Source of the DNA: Apostichopus japonicus | Taxonomy: Eukaryota > Echinodermata > Holothuroidea > Aspidochirotida > Stichopodidae | DNA length: 64,000 nt | Assembly: GCF_037975245.1 (NCBI RefSeq) | Contig: NC_092579.1 | Location: forward strand, 17,262,178-17,326,177 | Direction of reading: 5' to 3' | Shown: in pieces, positions 37,984-48,907 of the stretch | Layout: each line of letters starts with the position of its first letter | Position numbering within the stretch: the first letter of the stretch is position 1 | Notes under the pieces: generated by a model | The model's input: the letters and a program-made list of their open reading frames with translations, nothing else | Database searches by the model: none | Told to the model about the DNA's origin: nothing | Translations under genes and position numbers: made by a program

Positions 37984-37991
37984 ATGGCGGC
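37981..37991 (+). promoter_or_regulatory. YY1-like site over the NUDCD3 start codon
   Basis: AAAATGGCGGC matches the YY1 consensus AANATGGCGGC and contains the start codon. YY1 sites at this position are common in TATA-less housekeeping genes. The same bases give a good Kozak context (A at -3, G at +4). Confidence 0.45.
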
Positions 37992-38102
37992 CCCCATGGC
38001 TAATGAAAGAAAGCTTTTTGATGCTAACCTTGGAGATATTCTACAAGATGTAAAAAGAGTTGATGCTTTCCTGGATGTCATATTTGAGTTTTTATACAGA
38101 AG
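37984..38102 (+). CDS. NUDCD3: NUDCD3 exon 1
   Basis: Starts MAAPMANERKLFDANLGDIL and ends with two bases of an Arg codon at AGAAG|GTATTT. The LFDANLGDILQ segment aligns with the vertebrate N-terminus. Confidence 0.92.
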
Positions 38103-41100
38103 GTATTTATACATATTTTTTTTTGTAAATGATTATTTACGGAAGTAGGTTTTGGCAACTAACAGTAACAAGTTGTCCTAATTAATACCGCATAGCCTAA
38201 CGTTAACGTAAGGCACCCCTACTGTAACAGCTAACAATATAAGGCCTAGGTTACTGTGAAACACTAACAACTTACAAGTAACAGTATTGGATATAACCTA
38301 AGCCTGCTAACGTTTTCATTTCGAAAGGGTGGGCCCACTATTACTAGCATGGTGGACTTATCATTGACAAACTTAAGGATTTGATCAATGATGTCTATCA
38401 ATAAAATCCAAATCACTCAACTAAATGCGTTTTTCATATGTGTAGTTCCTGATCAGAGATGGAATTAGGCCATTTTTATGTTCTGTGATTATGCAAGGTA
38501 CAATTCAGCAGAATTTGCCCCAAAATGTCTGCCGTGTCAAGTTCCTTCATATCCCGAAATTGACACATTCATCGATAAGCTAATTAGAATTTTGTGTAAA
38601 ATATATACATTCATTGACTGGATGCTATTTGCTTTGCTCTGACAGGTCAGGTCCCAGAAATTAGTTTTTAGTTTAGTTTATTTATTGTGGTATCATGTTG
38701 AGGTAATTTTGGTTATTTTTATGGAGTAAGATTTCCAAATGCCAGGTTTTGTTGCCTGCTGTATCGTTGCTAGTAGTATTTGCAAAGGCGCCAATTACGA
38801 AAGCCAGTGCGTCAATTATAAAGTCAGTTAAGACTACTAAATGTGAGTAATTGGTCTAAAGCACTGACATTTTACATAAAGTGTTTGTCAAAATTTGAGA
38901 AACAAAAACTTAAAGGTTAGGCATATTGGAATCTGACCTTCTGTCATGATTGGCAATAAAATTAAGCTTTAATTGATATATCCTTTGGGAAAAATTTGAA
39001 AAGAATTTCTTTAAAGGTAGTGTACAGTAGAACATTCTTTATAACCATTTTAATTTAACAGTCACAATTTTCAAAAAGTTGCTCTTGCAAGCCTAGGCTA
39101 CACACTAGGCTACTGCATAGAACCAGATATAAAGTCATAACGTGGCTATCCCTTAAAACAGTGATATAATATTTTTTCATAGATATTCTCAGATAAAATG
39201 TACCCAGTGACATGTGAGAAACTTATAAATTTGACTCAGTGTGAATTTATAGTTACTTAAAAGGATCTTACAGGTCTTCACTTCTTTGTGACTTTAAGTG
39301 TAATAAACTGAGCAGAATTACCTTAATTGTGCAACATTGGTCTTTTACAAATTATACCAACTGTTGATGATGATAGCTTTCTTTCAAATCTTCAACAGAA
39401 CAGATTTTTATCGCATAATGGAACATGAAAACGATGTGATGGGGTTGCCGCCTGGAGTGGCAAGAAAATTAGTGATGCAGGTCAGTGTTATATTGTTGTA
39501 TGCTGTCATAGAAACCAATTTAAAGTATACCTGGAAATTGTGAAATTTCGTAAAACTTTCTAAAGTGTTTTTGCTCTATATTTTACAAAATGCAATGAAA
39601 ATGTAGAACTCAATGGTATGTATGAGTACTGTATGTATATAGGTCATATTTCTGAGAAATTAAAGTTTAATATAAATTTTGTTTCCTCCTGTTCATGACC
39701 AAAAAAATTGTACTAGTTAGAGATATAACGCAAGAAGTCACATTTCATTTGTTTCTTGAAATATGCAACAGCCTTCAGGAAGTTCAGAATCAACTTTATA
39801 CACTAGTGACAGAGGACCTTAACATGATAAATAGTTTCAGACAATATTTGAATTTTGAGTTTTAAAGTTGACAAAGTGAAACTAAGTCCAGCATTTGCAA
39901 AAATGTCATCTTAGGAGATACGAGGTAGTGAACAATGTTATTGCCTTCCATACAGAACCTTTAGCATGTTGATGCCATTTTGTTATACAATTTCCAATTA
40001 CTGGACAGTTGATATATACAGTATTCATTGTAGTACTGACACTATATATATGGTGTTTTTGCAGGCATATATGAAGTACGATTCCGTAGCCAATGGGCCT
40101 CCAAATATTCCTACTGACGGCAACGATGTTGAAGCTAATCAAGGTACAGTATAGTTAAGTGGCTAAATTTATCTCTGCGAAGAACTCAAGGGGAGGTACT
40201 GTACTGTAGTAGGGATGGGGTACAACCCCATTGTTTGTTGTGTATCATACAGAGTGAGATTTTCCATGAAACCTTTTCTGACTGATTAACCTTCACCAAA
40301 GCCTAGATTTCTTTGCATAGAAGTTCAAAAGAAGTAAAGTTAGTTGTAACACTGCTCTTACCTATTTCAGAAAAATTGACAATCTTTCCGTCCACCTTTT
40401 AATATTTGTTATCGTACTCAAATCCCCCTCCCCTTCCCTCCCCACCCTCCCACCCACCAAAATGAAAATTCTGTTTAAAGTATCACCAGCAGAATACAAG
40501 TATTGTGTAAACTATTTCAGGTCAAACACCAGATGTTGGAAAAGTTGTTGAAGTGACCACAGAATTGGAGGAATCCAAAGAAGAGGGTAATGTAAAGCAC
40601 TCACATAAAGTTGCCCTCCAAGAGGAACAGAAACAAGAGGAATCCGTTGAGGACGGAAATAAAAGCACTATTGAGACAGCAACAGATCAGAAAACAAGGT
40701 TTGGATCTTCAATATTTTACTTAGATTGTTTAAGAACTGTTTTTGTCTTCTTTCTATTCGTAGGGAACTTTATATTAACAGTGACAAAACAACCTGCGAA
40801 CTTCACAGCCTCCATTTATCAGTATTGTTCACAACTATATCAAATTTCCAACACAATTTTTTAAGCATTTTGCTTACAGACTTCACTTTTTTTTTTTTTT
40901 TTCCCCCCTAACCATTGTAGAGTCCTGACAGCGGCAGACACTTACAACGGAGCTGAGCGTAAAGACTACTGTTGGGCTCAGACCCTTACAGATGTGGATC
41001 TGAAAGTATTTGTACCGAGCAATCTTAAGAAAGGAAAAGATTTAGATGTTGTGATCAAAAACAAATCAATCAAGGTGAGAATCATTTGAACAAAGGTTCA

Positions 41101-44100
41101 CATTAATTTCAGATGATGTACGTCGACTAGAGAATGCCACATAATGAACATCTGCACTTTATGGTTAACTGTATCAACTTTAGAAAAATCTACCTAGAAT
41201 TACCTTGAACTACCATGACAATTTTGTAAAGACACCCTCTTTTCTTCACCAATTGAAAGTTAACCAATACGTGATTCCATCCAAACATAAAAGTGTGTAT
41301 CCTGGATACTTTTTTTGTTTAAGTAAATGTCAAAACCCTAAATAAACGATAAATAAAATCAGACATTTCCAATGGTCATACATTTGCCTTCATTATTTTA
41401 TGTGTAACTTGACTACAATGTAGGCACGGAATGACATTTGTATGGGACCTAAGTATGGATTAAAGGATACATTGTAAAAATCTACATTAAGAAATTGAAT
41501 CAAATGAGCACGGCTTAACTTCCACATCCTGATCTACATTTTTTAACCAAGAATCAAGATGGTGTGACTTTTAAAAGAGTTATGCTATTAATGTCATGAG
41601 TAGAATGAGTGATATTATTGTGACAGATTAGCTGAAATAATTAAATGTTTGATTATTAAATGTCTTTATTGTCGAATACAAGCTTCTGTTTTTTGGGGGT
41701 TTTTTTTCCCACTTTCAAGTCAAACCCTTTCACGTTATGCAAGCAAAGTTTGCGGAGTCAATGAAGGCTTTAGTAATGTTCTCATTCCTTGTAAGTTTTG
41801 GGGAAAATAATGTTCTTAAGCTGACTACCTATCAGTACTGTAGGAGGCCATTTAGGCCTATGGGGGTGAATGCTATACAAAATGGTCGAGTTGCTGTTTA
41901 CAAGTGTAAAGAATGTATAGCAGTTTTCTCAACCAGAATGATAGTTATTCAATCAGAGAAAAACTTCACAGGCTTTGAAAATGCTACACAAAATATGAAA
42001 TATGAACCTTTAATTATTCCCAGGGAATATAAAGTTGCAATTTCATAGTATGTATGATATTTCCTTTCCTTCTTTGTTTTTTTATGTTTAACAGGTATCA
42101 AGCAAACAGGGGAACAAGACAGTTTTACTAGATGGGCCATTAGTGCATGATGTACACAGTGAGGAGTGTATGTGGAGCCTACACCCTGGACTGTATGTGC
42201 AAGTAAGAGCCTAACAAATATCATCAACTTTGATCTTTGGTTTACAATGGGACTCAAATTAATAACCTGATGATGATTCAAGCCATCCAATATTCTAACA
42301 GATGTATTGTAAAGTGGTTTTTCACAGTGGTGGGGAAACATATATGGCAACGAAGATGCAAAATTCAGATCAAATGTGTTTTTTCTTTCTGGAAAGTGTC
42401 ATGTTTTTGAGGTTTGGTGGCATTCTATGATTGCGCATGGGCAATGAAAGACTTCCACCCTATCCTGCTGTAAATTCAGGGACCACGACTGACTAAAGGG
42501 CAGGCTTGTACAGTTAGTAGAGTGCAGGACTTGAAATCCTGAGTTACCTGGTACAAACTCCATTATAACCCAAATAAATGAGATTTGTAAAGAAAATATA
42601 AGCACTTTCCAAAAAAACAGAAACTAGATGTTGAGATGTATTATATATGTGTAAACATAGATGTATTTGCTGGTCTCCTGTAGAATTGTTTTATTATCTG
42701 CCATTGAGTGGAGCTTCTTTAAATTAACCTTAAGATTTTGAACTCTGTTAAAATGCATTTGCTATCATTATGATAATGCCAATACAACAGAGAACAAGCT
42801 TTACTTTCTCCTTCCCTACAAAAATATAAATAAAACCATCCACTGTATTCTGTTGTTAAGACCAAAGTACATGGTTAGAACATAAAGACTACAAAGTAAG
42901 CAGTAAATATATATAATAATGCCATTTGATAAAAACATAAGGAACACACTGTGGCATATTACACGTTTGTCATTCATAAATTTTGTACAATCACTATCTA
43001 TTCTATTGACCTAACACGCATTTGGGAAAATTTTCTGAATATTTTTCTTTCAGGTCCCACTTCAATGTATTTGTATTGACAGTATGCGCAGTATGAATAT
43101 CATGTTTCCATCAGATAAAGGATAGAAACTGTTCATACTGTCAGTATGAGTAGTATGAATATCATGTTTACATCAGATACAGGTTAGGAACTGTTCATAC
43201 TGTCAGTATGAGCAGTATGAATATCATGTTTTCATCAGATAAAGGTTAGAAACTGTTCAAACTGTGAGTATGAGCAGTATGAATATCATGTTTCCATCAG
43301 ATATAGGTTAGAAACTGTTCATACTGTCAGTTTGAGTTCTTTGAAGTATGATACTAGAGGACACTATAGAGTGTTATTAGCGTTAAATAAATTGTCCCAA
43401 CTTGCTGAGCATAGGCCTCACATTTAGCACCCATTTATCTACATCCCAACTATCCATAAGAAATATCCATTGGAAATGTTCTTCCATGTGAAGGACATAT
43501 GCTTAGGAAGTATGCTCTTGGACACTGCACTTGCTATAGGATATATCCATACAATGAAACCTAACTTTGATATTAGGGTGCAATTTAAACAAGTATTTTA
43601 ACAAGATTCATCTCTGAATGACTTTACTGGTTTTATTCAAAGTAGTACAAAAAAATTGAGGGATTCAATTTCACTCGACAGTTAACTCTGGAGAAAAAGG
43701 TGCAGACTTGGTGGAAATCTGTCTTTGACGGTGAAGAAGAAATAGACCAGAAAGATATCGACACCACCGTGAATATTCATGAGATGGATGCGGACTCGCA
43801 AGCTGACTATAGTAGAGTGATGTTTGACATGGAGCAGAAGAGACAAGGAAAACCAACAAGCAAAGAAATGGTACGGATTAGCTTGACCAGTTGCATACAT
43901 ACAAACATACATTACGATCTTCCCAGCCTATAGCAAATACCACTCGAATCCCCGGTTTTTGGCCAAAGACGGGCATTGTAAAGCCCATTGAGACTGTCGC
44001 TATAATGCGCTATACAAATAAGTATTATCATTAGTATTACTATTTCAGTGGTGAAGCCAAGTTGTCTTCACACTGAAAAGTAGTGCTGGCCATTAGAGCA

Positions 44101-44920
44101 CTTGTGTTTACAATCATACAGGTGATTGGTCAATTAATTAGGTGCGCTAATGGATGAATCCTAATGGCAGTACTTTATGCTATCAAATAACAAATTATTA
44201 ATTGCTCGAGTGAATTTGAGGACTGTTTTGCAGGCTTGGCTACTACATATATATGCATACCTACATACACCCATACATACATGCATGCATGCATACACCC
44301 ATACATACAGAAAGACACCAATACATATATACATACTTACAAACAAGCATACATACAAATATACCAGTTATGTGCTAGGCAGACATTGTAATAAAAGAGA
44401 TTATTTATGTAATCCATGATATGCACATATTACAAGGTTCCACTCAATTCACCCCTAATATTTGCTTGCATTATTTTGAAGCTACCAGTTCTTGGTCTAA
44501 AGATTCTTCTAAGTACCAGTACGGTACAGAAATACATATGTATCTAGGTTTGAGTTTAATTCCAACAAGAGAGATATTATCATAGGAAGCTGTGACAGGT
44601 TAGGGGAAGTTACATTATAATGTTAATTCAAAACTTTCTTTTCTGTTGGACTATGACATATCAACACTTAAGTTCTGCCTAAAGTCAATCTTGTTAAGTT
44701 AATTCATGTGAGTGACACACCTCTTAGTATAGTATCTTAAATCACATGTTAATGATAACATTATGCATTGTCTACCCTAATCATTCATGACATCTTCCTG
44801 GTTTTTTCAATGTTTAATTTGCAGGAGACTCATAATATGTTAAAGCAGGCTTGGAATGCAGAGGGATCACCGTTTGCCGGATCCGAGTTTGATCCATCCA
44901 TAGTCAACGTCAGCACATAA
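37984..44920 (+). CDS. NUDCD3: NudC domain-containing protein 3, 8 exons
   Basis: Joined from 37984-38102, 39399-39480, 40065-40143, 40521-40698, 40921-41074, 42095-42202, 43682-43870 and 44825-44920: 1005 bases, 334 aa plus stop, in frame throughout; human NUDCD3 is 361 aa. The N-terminal part (about 1-70; FLYRRTDFYR, MGLPPGVARKLVMQ) is the conserved NUDCD3 head. An acidic/lysine-rich linker follows (about 75-150), then the p23-like CS domain (about 163-255; YCWAQTLTDVDLKVFVP, MWSLHPGLYVQLTLEKK, WWKSVFDGEEEID), and the tail ends EGSPFAGSEFDPS. NUDCD3 is an HSP90 co-chaperone that stabilises dynein intermediate chain, in the cytosol. The gene is divergent from MICALL and convergent with FOXRED2. 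Confidence 0.95.
39399..39480 (+). CDS. NUDCD3: NUDCD3 exon 2
   Basis: Acceptor TTCAACAG, donor CAG|GTCAGT. Reads TDFYRIMEHENDVMGLPPGV then ARKLVMQ, strongly conserved with vertebrate NUDCD3 (TDFYRLL...MGFPPG). Ends in phase 0. Confidence 0.93.
40065..40143 (+). CDS. NUDCD3: NUDCD3 exon 3
   Basis: Acceptor TTTTTGCAG, donor CAAG|GTACAG. Reads AYMKYDSVANGPPNIPTDGN then DVEANQ. Weakly conserved linker; phases fit its neighbours. Confidence 0.8.
40521..40698 (+). CDS. NUDCD3: NUDCD3 exon 4
   Basis: Acceptor CTATTTCAG, donor ACAAG|GTTTGG. Encodes the charged Glu/Lys/Gln-rich linker (KEEGNVKHSHKVALQEEQKQ and onward). A low-complexity linker at this place is normal for NUDCD3. Confidence 0.85.
40921..41074 (+). 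CDS. NUDCD3: NUDCD3 exon 5: CS domain start
   Basis: Long pyrimidine tract then CATTGTAG acceptor; donor AAG|GTGAGA. Reads ...DTYNGAERKDYCWAQTLTDV then DLKVFVPSNLKKGKDL, the start of the CS domain (human: YNGAVRENYTWSQDYTDLEV). Ends in phase 0. Confidence 0.93.
42095..42202 (+). CDS. NUDCD3: NUDCD3 exon 6: CS domain middle
   Basis: Acceptor TTTAACAG, donor CAA|GTAAGA. Contains LLDGPLVHDVHSEECMWSLH and PGLYVQ, corresponding to the substrate-binding strands of the CS fold. Phase 0 at both ends. Confidence 0.92.
43022..43400. mobile_element. TTGGGACAATTTT-family element, copy 2 (379 bp)
   Basis: Left end TTGGGAAAATTTT at 43022, right end AAATTGTCCCAA at 43400. The inside is expanded into four 62-bp tandem units that begin GTATGAATATCATGTTT (43091, 43153, 43215, 43277) and carry CATACTGTCAGTATG or close variants. 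In NUDCD3 intron 6; no coding capacity. Confidence 0.7.
43091..43330. repeat. 62-bp tandem repeat inside the element, 4 copies
   Basis: Exact 62-bp spacing between unit starts, with few differences between units. Other family members have no such array, so the expansion happened in this copy. Confidence 0.85.
43682..43870 (+). CDS. NUDCD3: NUDCD3 exon 7: CS domain end and tail
   Basis: Acceptor CACTCGACAG, donor ATG|GTACGG, 63 codons, phase 0. Contains KVQTWWKSVFDGEEEIDQKD and later VMFDMEQKRQGKPTSKEM, which align with the human WWNAILEGEEPIDIDKI and LTFDYHQKLQGKPQSHE segments. Confidence 0.93.
43940..44045 (+). mobile_element. SINE-like 3' tail, copy 1
   Basis: Contains GCGCTATACAAATAAGTATT followed by ATCATTAGTATTACTATT, the 3'-tail type (GCGCTATATAAGT + ATT repeats) found on many marine-invertebrate SINEs. 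A second tail lies at 49775-49878. The SINE body is not clear. Confidence 0.4.
44246..44365. repeat. CATA/CATG tetranucleotide microsatellite
   Basis: Impure (CATA)n with (CATG)n in its middle, in NUDCD3 intron 7. Confidence 0.9.
44825..44920 (+). CDS. NUDCD3: NUDCD3 exon 8: C-terminus
   Basis: Acceptor TTTGCAG; reads ETHNMLKQAWNAEGSPFAGS then EFDPSIVNVST and TAA at 44918. The W(N/D)AEGSPF.G..FDPS signature matches vertebrate NUDCD3. Confidence 0.94.
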   Translation, partial: ETHNMLKQAWNAEGSPFAGSEFDPSIVNVST

Positions 44921-45108
44921 CAGACATCGGATCAAAGTGTTGTACTTCTTTATCCATGTTGAAGCTGGTACTCGTGATCAGATTGTCATTGGTTGGTGGT
45001 TCACTGTGAATGTTGGTTATTCATGGTGGGATTCAGAATGTAGCCAATGATCAATAATTTCTGTCGATGTTGGTTATTCATGAGTTATGAATCCAGAACA
45101 GATAGTTG

Positions 45109-45276
45109 TTGGGACTTTTAAGTTGCTAATAACACTGTGTTCTGTCCTATCATATCAGCACACATACTGACAGTATAAACAGTTTATAACCTATCTCTGT
45201 TAGAAACGTGATGATCATAATGCTCATACTGTTAGAAGGAGTGCTTTGAAAGCAGGACATGAAAAAATTGTCCCAA
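45109..45276. mobile_element. TTGGGACAATTTT-family element, copy 3 (168 bp)
   Basis: Left end TTGGGACTTTTA, right end AAAAAATTGTCCCAA. Inside are CATACTGACAGTATA and GTGCTTTGAAAGCAGG, shared with the copies at 43022 and 51159. It lies in the predicted NUDCD3 3' UTR. Confidence 0.6.
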
Positions 45277-46193
45277 GCAGGTGTCAGGAGATTTTGCATT
45301 GGTTTTGAAACAATCTCTATCACCTTCCTCAAAAATTGCCCACATGGTCTCTAGTCCATCAGATGAAGGCATTGTGATGCACACTTCTGTTACCCTTCCA
45401 CAAACATTGGAGCTTACAGGCTTGATATACATCATCACATGGATTGTGTTTTCAATTAACCACTACTTCAAAGTCCAGGGACCTTATTATCAAGCATGGC
45501 TTGGTCGAATGACAACAACCATGATTCTATCTGCATGACAATCAATAGGGACTTCGGGAGAACCTTTAATACACTCCAGGAGATTAAATTGACAGCAGAT
45601 GAGTAACACCAGCAGATAATAAAGCAACCTAGTCTAGGGATGCCAGCATCTTGATGCATAAATTAAGAAAGGTTCATTGATAGGTACATACGAGTTCATT
45701 GATGTGTATATGGTGTAGTACCACACACAGTAAGATAACTGACAGCAATGGTAACCACCCAGCATGTGTGACAGAATGCTATGCCATGACTATGACAGGA
45801 AGTCAATCTTGAAAAGATAGATCGTGTGTTACTCGAGTTTACACCATTTTAACAGGGTTCTTCTTAGGAACTGGGTAATGGGGAAGTGTACAAAATGAGG
45901 TACCAGTAAACTGATGACATCATCATAGTTCCAGCTTGACAGAACAGCTCATCAATCATTTCTCTTTGTCTTGCTAAAAGGGAAACAATTCCATAATCCA
46001 TTGGCCTAATTGAAATGTCCCTTTCCTTTTCCCCTGCAGTTTGTTTCATACATGTATTGGATTTATTCATCTTGAAAAATAAACATACTGCATTGTTCAA
46101 TATTATTTACATTGTATTTTTTTTAAGTTTTAAGTAATAGTTGAGTTATATTGCATTTATATTTATTGTATATATTGTACATGCTAGACGTCA

Positions 46194-46199
46194 AATAAA
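46194..46199 (+). terminator. NUDCD3 poly(A) signal
   Basis: Canonical AATAAA about 1.27 kb past the stop codon, followed by a T-rich stretch. Confidence 0.45.
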
Positions 46200-46220
46200 A
46201 TTTGTTTTGCAAAATATGCA

Positions 46221-48714
46221 ATATTCTGTTACTATTTTTGGTAGTTTTATTACATTTTAAAACTAACGATAGACCGCCTCAGAAGAAGCCGGATTCATAG
46301 CACAAACAAGTTTGAAATTATTGAAAAATAGAATTTTGAACTTGGTTGGAATTCTGAAATGTTTTTTTTCATTTTGTGACTCATTTGACTCCAGTGCCAT
46401 TGCAAACTGACCTTCATAGAACTTTGAGAAAAAAGGATATCACTTTTCAATTATTACTAGGTAATCATGAAAGCCTCATTGGTTGAACAAGTTGGAAAGG
46501 TGGAACAAGATCTCATTATCCAGCCAATAGATGATATCAGCAATAAGTCTAAGATTTATTCAAAATCTGGACAGAACTTTTTTACCTCCAAATGACTTGT
46601 AACTACTGCATCTAACATTTGCCCTATATTTTACAACCTTAATACTTCACAGGAAAATCTTCATTCTGCTTAAATCAAAATACTAATTTAAATTAAACCG
46701 GATGCTTGAATGTCATCAAGAAAATCTTGTTTAAATTAGTTCAGAGGTTTAGAACACAAGTTTAGTCCTTCAGCTTTCCGAATCTACATCCCTCCTTGGC
46801 AGGGGTTCGCCTTATTTATATTTGTAGGCAAGAAACCAAACCAGGTGAATACAAGGACATTCTTATATCAAATATGTTAAACAATCCAGATCCATATTTC
46901 AACACTAGATAAAAGCATAGTTAAAAGCTTTGTTTCTCATTAACAATAAGCTCAAAACTCAGAAAGTTTTTAAAACAAACTCATGTCAAAATACCATCAC
47001 ATTGTAACCAATAAATATGTTTCCACCCTGCCTTTAAGCCAAGTCTGAAACTATACATATATGGGTGAGGAACCAATGTGGTGAAGGTATACAGTCCCAC
47101 CCCCATCCATACCTCTACTTTTACCCCCTGGTCAAAACTTTCTTAATATGGAACTGCCAGCAATTTATCCAAATATACACCAATCAGTCAAACAAAAAAT
47201 TAAACAATTACTTGAATAAAGATTGACAAAATATAATCATTTTATCTACCTTTTATTTGATAAAAATACATTTCATGGATTTGACACACATTTGCTGGAA
47301 TCAAATAAGATAATTTTTTTTAATGATCCTTAGTCTTGAGGTAAAACTTATGGCATGTAAACTTTATGGGCAATTTGTGCAGCAGTAAAATGGTACAAGA
47401 AAAGATTTTCACCTAAAATATAATTTTCCTCAAAAGTTGTGAAATGAGTAAGATATTGTAAGTTTGTTACTAAAAGAATAAAAAGAAGAAAGAAACACAA
47501 AAATACTAAACCTCCACAAGTTACAGACAAAGCAAAGAAAGGTAGAAAATTCTTTGATTTTGTGTAGATATAATTAAAAACAAATTTCAGAATGTTAAAT
47601 TTGATTTCTTAACATTGTAAGCACAGATATATCAGTGCTATTGTTTGGCACAATTAAACCACTGAAATTACTTTTTTTTTCCAATAATTTTTGTAGTCTT
47701 TTATGTCAAATTTTGGTAAAAGAGGTAGCTAACTCAAAAAGTAAATACAGTCAAAAGAAATTTCTTTAGTTTTGCCATCATTAGAGTCCACCTCCAAGTA
47801 ATGAATTTTAAAGTATGATTGGTTAAATTCATTTATTCAAAGACATTCCTGTAACAGTTTGCATTATTAATTTCACTTTGAAGAATAATTCTTTTTTCCA
47901 CAGAACACGTAAGATTAAGTAATCTTTGATTCTGAACATTGCCTCTACATACAGGGCAGCTTTATTTTCAAGGATACTGTATCATATTACAAGTAAAGTA
48001 CCTGCTGCTTCCAGAAAGGTTGAAATACCTTCTAGTACAATCTTGTTCCCTCTCAACCAACCCCCTCATACCCCCTCCCCCCCCCCCATTCCCCACCTCC
48101 ATCCCCCAATAAAATGTCTATCAAGCTAAGGATAAATGTCAACCCCAACAAATTTAAGAAAAGAAATTAAAGGTAATTGTTCAATTAAAACTTCCTTTGC
48201 CATCATAAAATTCCATAGAAAAGATTTGTAATTTGTCTGTCATATAATATAAACATAGACATATGATAAATCAGAAACTACCCCACACATAAGCATAACG
48301 AAAGTGGCAAGCTCAATCATTCGACTGACTCATTTTAATAGCAATTGCGTTTTTTTTTTATTAAAAATAATAGTAATAATCATGATTTCATATTACTTTT
48401 CATCAATATATTATTTCAGCATTTCCTCTGACTTGGCCTCTACCAATAACCATCATAACATAATATTTTTCATATCTCAAACATTGTAGCTAGTATAGGA
48501 GGGCAATATCTGGCACACCCTAGCATATTACCGATCATAGTACAACACACTGTAGCCTCCAGCAGGCTTGTCTGTCCTTCTATCCGTATATCTGTCTGTC
48601 ATGATGCCTTTCTGCTTTTCCCCATCACCACAAAACCTCTTGATTTACTAGAACCCTCAACCGATGAAATCCACCCAACAAGCTAGTCTGGTCATGTCAG
48701 ATGTAGTTAGCTCT
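46221..48714. other. Convergent intergenic region / FOXRED2 3' UTR
   Basis: Lies between two gene 3' ends. Several minus-strand AATAAA words (TTTATT on the plus strand near 46814, 47251 and 47827) could end the FOXRED2 transcript. A C tract lies at about 48077. No other gene seen. Confidence 0.4.
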
Positions 48715-48907
48715 TCATACAGATACACTTTCTGAAAGAAGCCATAGTTCTTCGTTGCCTAGCAACCCATGCCCTTTCATATAGGACTCACAAAAAGTAG
48801 GGAGGTCATCGTATGTCAAAGCTAACTCAAAGCACTGGTGGTCCCAAAAATGGCGTAGATCCCGGTGTAGAACAGTCTCCAAGAACCGGCGTAAAACAAG
48901 TATATGA
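48715..48907 (-). CDS. FOXRED2: FOXRED2 last readable exon
   Basis: Acceptor CCCCCCGCAG at 48908; after two bases from the previous exon reads [20 protein letters not shown], continues through [20 protein letters not shown] and stops at TGA (48717-48715) after SESVSV. The start matches human [21 protein letters not shown]. No KEEL/KDEL-type ending is present, so either the tail differs or a short further exon is spliced on from a donor such as GAAA|GTGTAT. Confidence 0.85.

Larger units (their letters stand above)
44921..46220 (+). other. Predicted NUDCD3 3' UTR
   Basis: Follows the TAA at 44918. AATAAA at 46194-46199 is the best poly(A) signal; another, AAATAAAC near 46077, could also work. 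An inverted-repeat element (45109-45276) is embedded in it. Extent inferred from signals only. Confidence 0.5.

Noticed and set aside
41737-42048. 103-codon plus-strand open frame
   Set aside because: Lies in NUDCD3 intron 5 just before exon 6; no similarity to known proteins and not in phase with a required exon.
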